A DNA stretch of 64,000 bases from an uncultured Flavobacteriales bacterium. GTDB lineage: Bacteria > Bacteroidota > Bacteroidia > Flavobacteriales > Crocinitomicaceae. The notes under the pieces are model-generated. The model saw only the letters and a list, made by a program, of their open reading frames with translations, searched no databases and was not told the DNA's origin. How positions within the stretch are numbered: the first letter of the stretch is position 1; each line of letters starts with the position of its first letter. The position numbers and the translations under genes were made by a program. The DNA lies in NCBI GenBank assembly GCA_946480815.1, contig CAMLLB010000009.1, positions 39,976 through 103,975 of the forward strand, in the 5' to 3' direction. Of the stretch, positions 1 to 7,550 are shown piece after piece.

Positions 1-3000
1 AAAGTTCCATAAATACCGTCATTCTTACCGTCGAATTTGAGCGGTCCGCTCAAACTGTAATGTGTTCCGAGAACTCCTACTTTCAATCCACCTTTTTTCA
101 ATTGCAGATCTCCGGTAATTTCAGGTTCTTCAATACTTCCCGTTGCATGAATCACCCCTTTCAATGTTCCGCTGATGTCTGAAATAACATCCGGATCCAG
201 AAACGCATTTGTAAAAGACAAATTCATGTCCTTAAATTCAAGGTCAAAGTTAATATTGTCTTCTTTTTTCATCGGAAGTACATACCCGTTGAAATCAAAG
301 GTTTGAAGATTTTTATACTTTAGATCACCATTCAAGATGATCTTTTGTTCCAGGTCAATCCAGATTCCGTTGACGTGCACATCTCCTACTTCCTGCCCTT
401 CCAGGAATAAGTCGTTCAGAACGAAATCTCCGTCTACTTTAATCTCTGTAAACGGTGTTGCCAAACGTGCGGTTCCATCCAGACTTCCTTCCATCTTGAT
501 CGCCGTTCCCATAAGTGAAGAGAATTCTTCAACGTGTAATTCGTGGGCGTTGATCGTTAGATAATCTTCCGGATTTTCGGATAAAACACCATTTACAGCC
601 AGGAACTGATTGTCTCGTTCCAGCATCAGGTGATTGATCTCAAAGTGTTTGTCCTTATAGATCAACTGCCCTGTATTCATTATTTCCCACCGTTTGTTTT
701 TCACAGAGAAATAGGATGGTTTCACCCGGATATCAAATTCTCCTTCTTCACGTACGTCAACGATAAAATCAAAATCGGACGTGTTCGGTACATCTTTATT
801 CCAGGTCAGGTCCGTTTTATAGACGTTTTTGGTCCCGTCCATTGTGAGTTGGATATTCTCCACATCCAGTGAATCCCGTAACTGGGTTTTACCTGCATTT
901 AAGGTCAGTGTTCCATTACCTTGCGTAAACTCCTGGTGCAAAACAACGTTGGTCAAATAGGCATCACTTTTCTCATTCATCAGCTTTTCATAGCTGATTT
1001 TGGAAGATTGGATATCCAGCATTTGGTGGTGAATCCGCGAATCCAGTTCCACTTTGACAACAGTTCCATAAGCTATTTCCAGTTTCGGAGCGAAAATGTT
1101 GAGGAAATCCTTTGAATTCTTGATAGTCGCATGCATGTCGAAATGGTCCTGCGACTCTATTCCTTTCGGGTAAGGTTTCGGTGAAAAATAGGATGGGAAC
1201 GCATCTGAAAGGCCATTATTTACAGCAATCGGAATGGTTTTGAAGTTAATTTTCCCATTCAGATCCGCATCTACGATATCACTTCTCAACTCAAAGCGGT
1301 CACTTTCCGGATTTCGTTCAATATAAAGACTTAGGTCGGGCAAGGTCATTTTTTTACCTTGATCAACGAATTCGATACTATTTGCATTGATTAATCCTTC
1401 ATAGGTTTCCAGTGAGTTTCCTCTCAAGTCCATATCCAGGTTTCCTTTGAACGACGATTCCGGATCTTTGACAAAATTCAGTTGCCCCAGGTTAGCCTTT
1501 TCGATTGCAACCTTGAAATCAAAACGTTGAACTTTGGACACATCGATCAACCCGTTGAATGCAAGGTCCAGGTTGGGATCATTTACTTTGAGATCGGCAT
1601 CCAGGATATTCTTGATGAACGATCCGTTCGTTACATAGATATTTGAATAAGTATATTCGTTGAACCTGAATTTGGTGACCTCACCTTCCAGTGTTTCCAG
1701 GCGAATCAGATCTTTTTGACCAACAACTCCGCTCAGATAGACCTGTCCGGTTACGTTCCCGAAGGTTTCATTATCAAGGAATTTAGCCAGGTTAAAACTA
1801 TCAACAACAATGTCGTAGCGTTCGTTCATTGTACGGTCAAAGGCATAACCACCTTCTTTTAACTTGGTGAAGGTAATCTCATTGTCCAATTGCACCGAGC
1901 CCAACATCGACTGCAGCTTGTCACTTTTAGCAGCGAATTGATCTACAGATCCACGAACGGTCGTATTCCGGATCTCTGCATATTCGAGCCTGTCGACCAT
2001 CTCGTCAAAATTCATATTATTCCTCCCGGCATCTTTGGGAAGCTTGATATTTTCCACATCCGAAAAGTCGATTAAAGCATAATCAATCCGTTCACTAAAA
2101 TGTGAGGCAGAAAGGTTTCTGAAATCCGGAAGAGAATAGTTCCCACGTACAATACTTCGTTTGCCGAAACGCAGATCCAGGTTATCGATCTTCAGGTCTT
2201 TTACCTTTTTGGTTACTGTGGCGCTTAAGGTAACCATCTCATTCATTCCTTCCAGGGCTGTTCCAAATTGAGAAATATCCCAAAAACTGACACGCGAAGA
2301 ATCAATTACCGCATCAAAGGTTACACTGTCCACGAAATCATTTACTCCTTTCAGTGTGCTCATCAGCATGTTTAACCTGGAAGAATAGATGGTAGACCGG
2401 GAGGTGTTGATCTCCACATTACTGAGCAAAATCCCTTTATGTGGATCAATCACCGCATTTGCAAAGAGCCGTTTCAGCCAGAAGCCACATTTTTCCTGGG
2501 TTTGCAGGTGTTTTACCTGAAAAGCAATAATGCCTTTTTCTTCTTTGAAATCTACAATATGCAGGATCACATCCTTAAACTTCAGGTGGTCGTAATCCAT
2601 TCCATAGGTGTTCCTTCCCTTTCGGTTGTCGTCATAGGAAATAGTTACCCACTCGACATCTACATTTTCAATGGTTACTTTCGGCGGATCTTTCTTGGGT
2701 TTCTTTGATTTTTTCCCGGAGAAGTAATCCGCAATGAATTCATAATTGTAGTCTCCGGTGATGGTATCGCGTTCAATTCCTACCCTTCCTTTCAGCAGGC
2801 CAACACTTTTCAGGTTAATGTAATCACCACCCAAATCAAAATTCTTAACCCGGACCATGATCTGGTTCAGTGAAGCCAGTGTATCTCCATGCAAATCACG
2901 TACGAATACGTCCTTCAAATACACTTTGTCAAAGAAAACGATATCGATTTTTCCGATACGCAATTCCGTGTTCAATTCCTTGGATAAAAAATTAGTTGCG

Positions 3001-3125
3001 AGTGAACCTAAATAGGTCTGGAATTGGCTGGTACGAATGGCAAAGGCAAAAAGTATGAGCACCAAAAGCACCCATTCAAAAGAAATCCCTACTATTCTAC
3101 CTAGTATTTTGAGTACTTTTGCCAT
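1..3125 (-). CDS. tamB: TamB-like translocation/assembly protein, 3' end outside window
   Basis: Very large reading frame on the minus strand, open from an ATG at 3125 to the window edge, so at least 1041 codons; the C-terminus is missing. It starts MAKVLKILGRIVGISFEW, a single N-terminal membrane anchor, followed by long repetitive beta-rich sequence (for example LRIGKIDIVFFDKVYLKD) typical of AsmA/TamB (DUF490) proteins, which bridge the periplasm and deliver lipids or outer-membrane proteins. No minus-strand stop interrupts it. It is head-to-head with tsaD, with 24 bp between start codons, and a TAAATTTG box lies 10 nt upstream. Family assignment rests on architecture and anchor; the diagnostic C-terminal DUF490 region is only partly visible at best. 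Confidence 0.8.
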   Translation of the reverse strand, partial: MAKVLKILGRIVGISFEWVLLVLILFAFAIRTSQFQTYLGSLATNFLSKELNTELRIGKIDIVFFDKVYLKDVFVRDLHGDTLASLNQIMVRVKNFDLGGDYINLKSVGLLKGRVGIERDTITGDYNYEFIADYFSGKKSKKPKKDPPKVTIENVDVEWVTISYDDNRKGRNTYGMDYDHLKFKDVILHIVDFKEEKGIIAFQVKHLQTQEKCGFWLKRLFANAVIDPHKGILLSNVEINTSRSTIYSSRLNMLMSTLKGVNDFVDSVTFDAVIDSSRVSFWDISQFGTALEGMNEMVTLSATVTKKVKDLKIDNLDLRFGKRSIVRGNYSLPDFRNLSASHFSERIDYALIDFSDVENIKLPKDAGRNNMNFDEMVDRLEYAEIRNTTVRGSVDQFAAKSDKLQSMLGSVQLDNEITFTKLKEGGYAFDRTMNERYDIVVDSFNLAKFLDNETFGNVTGQVYLSGVVGQKDLIRLETLEGEVTKFRFNEYTYSNIYVTNGSFIKNILDADLKVNDPNLDLAFNGLIDVSKVQRFDFKVAIEKANLGQLNFVKDPESSFKGNLDMDLRGNSLETYEGLINANSIEFVDQGKKMTLPDLSLYIERNPESDRFELRSDIVDADLNGKINFKTIPIAVNNGLSDAFPSYFSPKPYPKGIESQDHFDMHATIKNSKDFLNIFAPKLEIAYGTVVKVELDSRIHHQMLDIQSSKISYEKLMNEKSDAYLTNVVLHQEFTQGNGTLTLNAGKTQLRDSLDVENIQLTMDGTKNVYKTDLTWNKDVPNTSDFDFIVDVREEGEFDIRVKPSYFSVKNKRWEIMNTGQLIYKDKHFEINHLMLERDNQFLAVNGVLSENPEDYLTINAHELHVEEFSSLMGTAIKMEGSLDGTARLATPFTEIKVDGDFVLNDLFLEGQEVGDVHVNGIWIDLEQKIILNGDLKYKNLQTFDFNGYVLPMKKEDNINFDLEFKDMNLSFTNAFLDPDVISDISGTLKGVIHATGSIEEPEITGDLQLKKGGLKVGVLGTHYSLSGPLKFDGKNDGIYGT
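3114..3121 (+). promoter_or_regulatory. -7 box of tsaD
   Basis: Plus-strand TACTTTTG, 28 nt before the tsaD start. It lies inside the first codons of the divergent tamB-like gene, so the two promoters interleave. Confidence 0.5.
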
Positions 3126-3135
3126 GTATTATATA

Positions 3136-3143
3136 CAAATTTA
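3136..3143 (-). promoter_or_regulatory. -7 box of tamB-like gene
   Basis: Minus-strand TAAATTTG, an exact match to the Bacteroidota TAnnTTTG -7 element, ending 10 nt before the ATG at 3125. No clear -33 element. Confidence 0.55.
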
Positions 3144-3149
3144 ACAAAG

Positions 3150-4175
3150 TTGAGCCAACAATCGTTCGTAATTCTGGGAATTGAGTCATCTTGTGATGAT
3201 ACTTCTGCTGCTATTCTCAAAGATGATACCATATTATCCAATGTTACGGCTACCCAAGCTATTCATGAACAATATGGTGGCGTAGTTCCTGAATTAGCGT
3301 CGCGTGCACACCAGCAAAATATTATTCCGGTAGTTGACGCAGCCTTAAAAAAATCGGGGCTTACTCTTAAAGATATTGATTTAATCGCATTTACACAAGG
3401 TCCCGGATTGATGGGTTCACTGGTTGTCGGTACAGCTTTTGCCAAATCTTTGAGCCTGGCTTTGAACAAACCGATGGTTGCGGTTCACCATATGCACGCC
3501 CATATTTTGGCACATTTCATCAATGAAGGCATTCCAGTCCCACAATTCCCTTTCATTTGTATGACGGTTTCAGGGGGGCATACGCAATTGGTTCGCGTGG
3601 ATTCTCCGACTGAAATGATCGTTCTGGGATCAACAATCGACGATGCTGCCGGAGAAGCTTTTGATAAAACGGCTAAGATATTAGGTTTCCCGTATCCAGG
3701 CGGACCTTTAATCGATCGCTATGCGAAGGAGGGAAATCCGAAAACATTCTCTTTTGCAAAGCCGCAAGTGGACGGATACAATTTCAGTTTCAGCGGATTG
3801 AAAACTTCAGTACTCTATTTCATTCAAAAAGAAGTAGCCAAAAACCCGAATTTCATTGAAGAAAACAAAGCTGATCTTTGCGCTTCCATACAAGATACTA
3901 TCCTGGAAATCCTTTTCAGGCAACTTCGAAAAGTTTCGGAAGATACCGGAATCAAAGACATTGCGATTGCAGGCGGTGTTTCAGCCAATTCCGGACTGCG
4001 TGCCAAACTTGCTGAAGAAGGTCAAAAATCCGGATGGAATGTATTTATTCCCAAGTTTGAGTATTGTACCGATAATGCTGCAATGATTGCAATAGCAGGA
4101 AAATTCCTGGCCGAAAACAATCGGTTTGCAAGTCAGGACGTTAGTGCCAATGCCCGTTTACCTTTTGTGAGATGA
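3150..4175 (+). CDS. tsaD: tRNA N6-adenosine threonylcarbamoyltransferase TsaD
   Basis: 341 aa, full family length. TsaD transfers the threonylcarbamoyl group to A37 of ANN-decoding tRNAs in the cytoplasm (t6A synthesis). Visible: ASKHA-type N-terminus ILGIESSCDDTSAA (residues 8-21), the metal-binding histidine motif HHMHAH (113-118) and a C-terminal DNAAMIA. The start is TTG at 3150 (MSQQSFVILG); no in-frame ATG precedes the conserved core, so TTG is the best choice. Its stop overlaps the next gene by 4 nt (ATGA), implying translational coupling with the rRNA methyltransferase. Confidence 0.96.
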   Translation: MSQQSFVILGIESSCDDTSAAILKDDTILSNVTATQAIHEQYGGVVPELASRAHQQNIIPVVDAALKKSGLTLKDIDLIAFTQGPGLMGSLVVGTAFAKSLSLALNKPMVAVHHMHAHILAHFINEGIPVPQFPFICMTVSGGHTQLVRVDSPTEMIVLGSTIDDAAGEAFDKTAKILGFPYPGGPLIDRYAKEGNPKTFSFAKPQVDGYNFSFSGLKTSVLYFIQKEVAKNPNFIEENKADLCASIQDTILEILFRQLRKVSEDTGIKDIAIAGGVSANSGLRAKLAEEGQKSGWNVFIPKFEYCTDNAAMIAIAGKFLAENNRFASQDVSANARLPFVR

Positions 4176-5512
4176 TGAAAAAAGTGGAACTTCCGGAAGC
4201 ATTTATTGAACGTGTAAGCAAAGACCCGTTCTTAGGTGATTCCCTGCTGAAAGCACTGAATGAGGAACAGCCGACATCAATTCGTATCAATTCAACCAAA
4301 GGACTTTGTGTTTTCGAAGGGCTGGAAGAAATTGCCTGGTCGAAAAACGGATATTACCTGCAGGAACGCCCTATTTTCACTTTAGACCCACATTTTCATG
4401 GTGGAAGATACTATCCGCAGGAAGCAGGTTCTCAATTTATTGATGCTATTCTGAGACAATTGGAACTTCCTGATGAACCGGTCGTATTGGATTTATGCGC
4501 TGCTCCGGGTGGAAAAAGCACCCTGATTGCAGATTTTCTGAATGGAAAAGGACTGCTTTTAGCCAATGAAGTGATTCAGAACAGGTCTAAAATATTAAAA
4601 GAAAATCTCACCAAATGGGGAGCGAAAAATTCCTTTATAAGCAATAATGATCCATCGGATTTTGAAGGGCTGAAAAGTGTCTTCGATTGTATTTTGATCG
4701 ATGCGCCCTGTTCCGGGGAAGGAATGTTCCGCAAAGATCCGGATGCCAGGAATGAATGGTCTCCCGAATCCGTGAACTTATGTGCGGGACGGCAAAAACG
4801 CATCGTGATGGATGTCTGGGATTCTCTGAAACCAAACGGTTTTTTGATTTATTCGACTTGTACCTTCAATTCTCAGGAAAACGAAGACAATGTACGCTGG
4901 ATCCAGGAGCAAACCGGCTCCCAACTAACTCCCCTGACTTTACCCTTTGCAAAACCAGGACGTGAAGGTATCGGATATTATGCCCTTCCTTCCGAATTGA
5001 AAACGGAAGGTTTTTATGTCGCTATTATTCAAAAACAGGGAGAAGAACGGGCTCAAAAAAACAAATCCCGGAAAAAAAGCACACTTACACGACTTAAGCG
5101 GGAATCCTGGATTCAGGATTGGATTGATGATTCAGAATCGGATTTAGTCCAGTGGAACAATTATGTATTTGCTATTCCGGCCGGTTCGATGGAACTGGCA
5201 GAGATGCTTCATTCCAATTTGCGGATCATTAAATTGGGAACTGAGCTGGGTGAAATTTCCCGGAAGGGGCTCATTCCAAACGAAGCTTTGGCTTTGGACC
5301 CTGCAATTTTGTCCGAACGCATTCCGGATATTGCTTTAACACGTGAACAAGCATTGCATTACCTGAAAGGTGAAACCTTCCCCCTGGAAGGGAAGCCCGG
5401 ATTTAATACGGTTTCGTTTGAAGGAACAAAACTGGGATGGATCAAACACCTGGGAAATCGTTTCAACAATCTTTTTCCTAAAGAATGGCGGATCCGGATG
5501 CGAATTGATTAA
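4172..5512 (+). CDS. rsmF: rRNA m5C methyltransferase of the RsmF/NOL1-NOP2-sun family
   Basis: 446 aa. SAM-dependent RNA cytosine-C5 methyltransferase. Motif I DLCAAPGGKS lies at residues 107-116, motif IV APCSGEGMF places a cysteine at 180, and motif VI YSTCTF places the nucleophilic cysteine at 230; both cysteines of the family are present. The C-terminal ~150 residues resemble the RsmF C-terminal PUA-like region. Starts ATG ATG AAA, so initiation one codon later is possible. Coupled to tsaD by a 4-nt overlap; its TAA shares a TTAA with the convergent stop of the next gene. The exact target cytosine cannot be read from sequence. Confidence 0.9.
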   Translation: MMKKVELPEAFIERVSKDPFLGDSLLKALNEEQPTSIRINSTKGLCVFEGLEEIAWSKNGYYLQERPIFTLDPHFHGGRYYPQEAGSQFIDAILRQLELPDEPVVLDLCAAPGGKSTLIADFLNGKGLLLANEVIQNRSKILKENLTKWGAKNSFISNNDPSDFEGLKSVFDCILIDAPCSGEGMFRKDPDARNEWSPESVNLCAGRQKRIVMDVWDSLKPNGFLIYSTCTFNSQENEDNVRWIQEQTGSQLTPLTLPFAKPGREGIGYYALPSELKTEGFYVAIIQKQGEERAQKNKSRKKSTLTRLKRESWIQDWIDDSESDLVQWNNYVFAIPAGSMELAEMLHSNLRIIKLGTELGEISRKGLIPNEALALDPAILSERIPDIALTREQALHYLKGETFPLEGKPGFNTVSFEGTKLGWIKHLGNRFNNLFPKEWRIRMRID

Positions 5513-5997
5513 CGCTTCGGACGGAAAAACTCCAGTTTCCCTTTCTTCAGATCACCGATAAAAATACTGGATTCACCTAGTTTTCTTCCGAATCGTCCGG
5601 TATTTTGATGCCACAACATCAGTTCACCATTCGCTTTGACTTCTTTGACAACGGCAAAGTGCTTTTCCATTTCTTCGAAATACTTTTGTCCGTTTTGTAC
5701 CCCACCGAATTTCACTCCTTTAAAAGCAATGATATCGCCCGGGGAAATACATTCCTTTTTGTAATCATAGGAAGTCCCGAATACATCATAACCATTCCAT
5801 TCGGCATGTGTTTCATTTAAGGCCAAACTCAAAACATCCCAGCATTCACCCCTAAGAATTTTCTGCCCCATGTACGGTTTTAAAACTTTCAATATCTCCG
5901 AATTCAAAGCCGGTACCGAATCACAACTTTGAATTTTCTGTGTCTTGCCATGGAACGAAAAGGCGAGCGTAAATACCAGGATGCTTAAATATTTCAT
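5509..5997 (-). CDS. Small secreted protein, possible papain-fold (NlpC/CHAP-like) hydrolase
   Basis: 162 aa from the ATG at 5997, which gives a clean signal peptide (MKYLSILVFTLAFSFHGKTQ); an upstream in-frame extension to 6171 has no signal and overlaps the porin. The mature part has GECWD with Cys52, a CISPGDIIAFKG strand, HFAVV with His113, and WHQN near 130. Cys, His and polar residue in this order and spacing suggest an NlpC/P60- or CHAP-like papain fold acting on peptidoglycan or an amide in the periplasm. That is inference; I do not recognise the exact family. Confidence 0.7.
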   Translation of the reverse strand: MKYLSILVFTLAFSFHGKTQKIQSCDSVPALNSEILKVLKPYMGQKILRGECWDVLSLALNETHAEWNGYDVFGTSYDYKKECISPGDIIAFKGVKFGGVQNGQKYFEEMEKHFAVVKEVKANGELMLWHQNTGRFGRKLGESSIFIGDLKKGKLEFFRPKR

Positions 5998-6040
5998 GTT
6001 GTTTGTGATGTTGACAGTATAACGCATAAATATAAAAAAG

Positions 6041-7369
6041 TTAAAACGCAATTTGATATTGCAGTACCAACATATTTTTTCGCGTTGTTTGAATAGCTTG
6101 TCCCAATGAATTATTTGCAAAGACCGGCCTGTTTTGTAAACCCAAAGACAATTTGGAACCGTGTGTTCCATGAATTAGCCAATTAAGACCAACTTCACAC
6201 ATCACTGACGGATCTTTTAAAGCCTGAAATTGGGAATACTGAAGTTCCAAATAGGGCATTAAAGTCCCATTGTCTCCGGCAAACAGATTGTCTTTTAATT
6301 TATAACCCAATTGTGCGAACAGGATGTTTCCGGTACCGATCATCGGGTAATTCACTCCTGCCCCATTCAGTGTCCCTTCGGAATTGACACCATTTGCAGG
6401 ATTCATTCCATTCAGCATCCGGACATAATTCTTTCCATAATCGAAATGATTGTAAGCAACATACGCATTCAGTGCAGCACCTTTCGCTCCTACGGGAAGA
6501 TCCAGGAACACATCTGCGCCCAACAATAATAAAGCTGTTCGGTTTGTATCCCCGGATTCGGTTGTGTGCCACATTGCTTCGTTTTGATGGACCCAGCCAA
6601 TTCCCACATTCAATAATTTCTTTTTTCCAAGATATGTTCCGCTCATATAAGGATTTGGAGTGGCTTCCTTATCGAAAAATTGCCAGAATAAATATCCGGA
6701 AGTTTGAGCACGCGGGGCTTCGGTATTAAAATTTGAATTCGAATTAATCGGTGGAATGGCAACCGTACTGTTCTTCACAGACATGGGCCTGGACAAAGCA
6801 ACGCGGTAATTCAATCGTGAAATTTCGCCTTTGAAATAAAGTGACAATTTTCGTGCGAATTGATCATTCACGCCATTTGTAGCCTGCTGATAGATTGGTG
6901 CGTCCAACCCCATAATACTTGCCACTGCAGGTGAAGAAAACCTGGAAACTCCTCCCCAGGCAGTCAACCCACCGCCAATTTGCAATTGTTTGGCAACCCG
7001 GAACTCGGTCACCGCATCGTGTAAAAAAGCTCCTGTATGTCTTGGCTGCAGAAAACTAAAATTGTTCTGACCGAATTGCGTGTAGAAATAGATCCGGTTG
7101 GTTAACTGTCCAAAAACCTGAATCCGCCATCTCCTGATCCCAACATCGGCAAAGTCCGGCTTTGGTGTGCCATCAATGGTTGTTCCGGGGTTGAACTCGG
7201 AATACCTGGCCCAGGTTTGAGCTAAAAATGTTCCTTTGATGTAACTGGACCCCGACTTATTGAGATTTAATTTCAATTCGGGAATGACTATTCTACTTGA
7301 ATCTTTTGTTTGGGCTCCCGCAACAGTTGAGAGTGCCAATAAATAGAATACTGCCAGTAAGTTCTTCAT
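6041..7369 (-). CDS. Outer-membrane porin, phosphate-selective porin O/P-like
   Basis: 442 aa from ATG at 7369 with signal peptide MKNLLAVFYLLALSTVAGAQ. An in-frame ATG at 7393 (MKSSNKIGMKN) is an alternative. The mature chain alternates amphipathic strands rich in aromatic residues (RIYFYTQFGQNNFSF, RRWRIQVFGQL) and ends in a hydrophobic strand LVLQYQIAF, as expected of a beta-barrel inserted by BAM. The pattern fits the OprP/OprO-like porins of Bacteroidota; the substrate is unknown. It stands alone: the hairpin at 7491-7520 separates it from the upstream adhesin. Confidence 0.75.
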   Translation of the reverse strand: MKNLLAVFYLLALSTVAGAQTKDSSRIVIPELKLNLNKSGSSYIKGTFLAQTWARYSEFNPGTTIDGTPKPDFADVGIRRWRIQVFGQLTNRIYFYTQFGQNNFSFLQPRHTGAFLHDAVTEFRVAKQLQIGGGLTAWGGVSRFSSPAVASIMGLDAPIYQQATNGVNDQFARKLSLYFKGEISRLNYRVALSRPMSVKNSTVAIPPINSNSNFNTEAPRAQTSGYLFWQFFDKEATPNPYMSGTYLGKKKLLNVGIGWVHQNEAMWHTTESGDTNRTALLLLGADVFLDLPVGAKGAALNAYVAYNHFDYGKNYVRMLNGMNPANGVNSEGTLNGAGVNYPMIGTGNILFAQLGYKLKDNLFAGDNGTLMPYLELQYSQFQALKDPSVMCEVGLNWLIHGTHGSKLSLGLQNRPVFANNSLGQAIQTTRKNMLVLQYQIAF

Positions 7370-7490
7370 ACCAATTTTGTTTGATGACTTCATTATTTGG
7401 GCCCGTAAAAGGACATTTGAAATAACGAAAACAAAAATAAGCATGAGAATACAGCTTTCAGTACGGAATTGAAGATTTATTTAAAGCGAA

Positions 7491-7520
7491 ACCCCGATCC
7501 CGTATGTACGGGACCGGGGT
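7491..7520 (-). terminator. Hairpin after the 7551-10268 gene
   Basis: Inverted repeat ACCCCGATCCCGT / ACGGGACCGGGGT with a 4-nt loop and one internal mismatch. Lies 30 nt downstream of the adhesin stop on the minus strand. The following U-tract is weak, so termination efficiency is uncertain. Confidence 0.55.
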
Positions 7521-7550
7521 CGCATTTATATTTAAAGTAGTCGGTAATAC

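Noticed and set aside
3124..3144. Tiny ORF MYYIQI in the tsaD leader
   Set aside because: Six codons, no regulatory arrangement such as codon runs or alternative hairpins.
5998..6171. 58-codon extension of the small secreted protein
   Set aside because: It would bury the signal peptide and overlap the 3' end of the porin gene.
7370..7444. 25-codon extension of the porin
   Set aside because: A good signal peptide begins at 7369; the ATG at 7393 remains an alternative but the TTG-like far start is unlikely.
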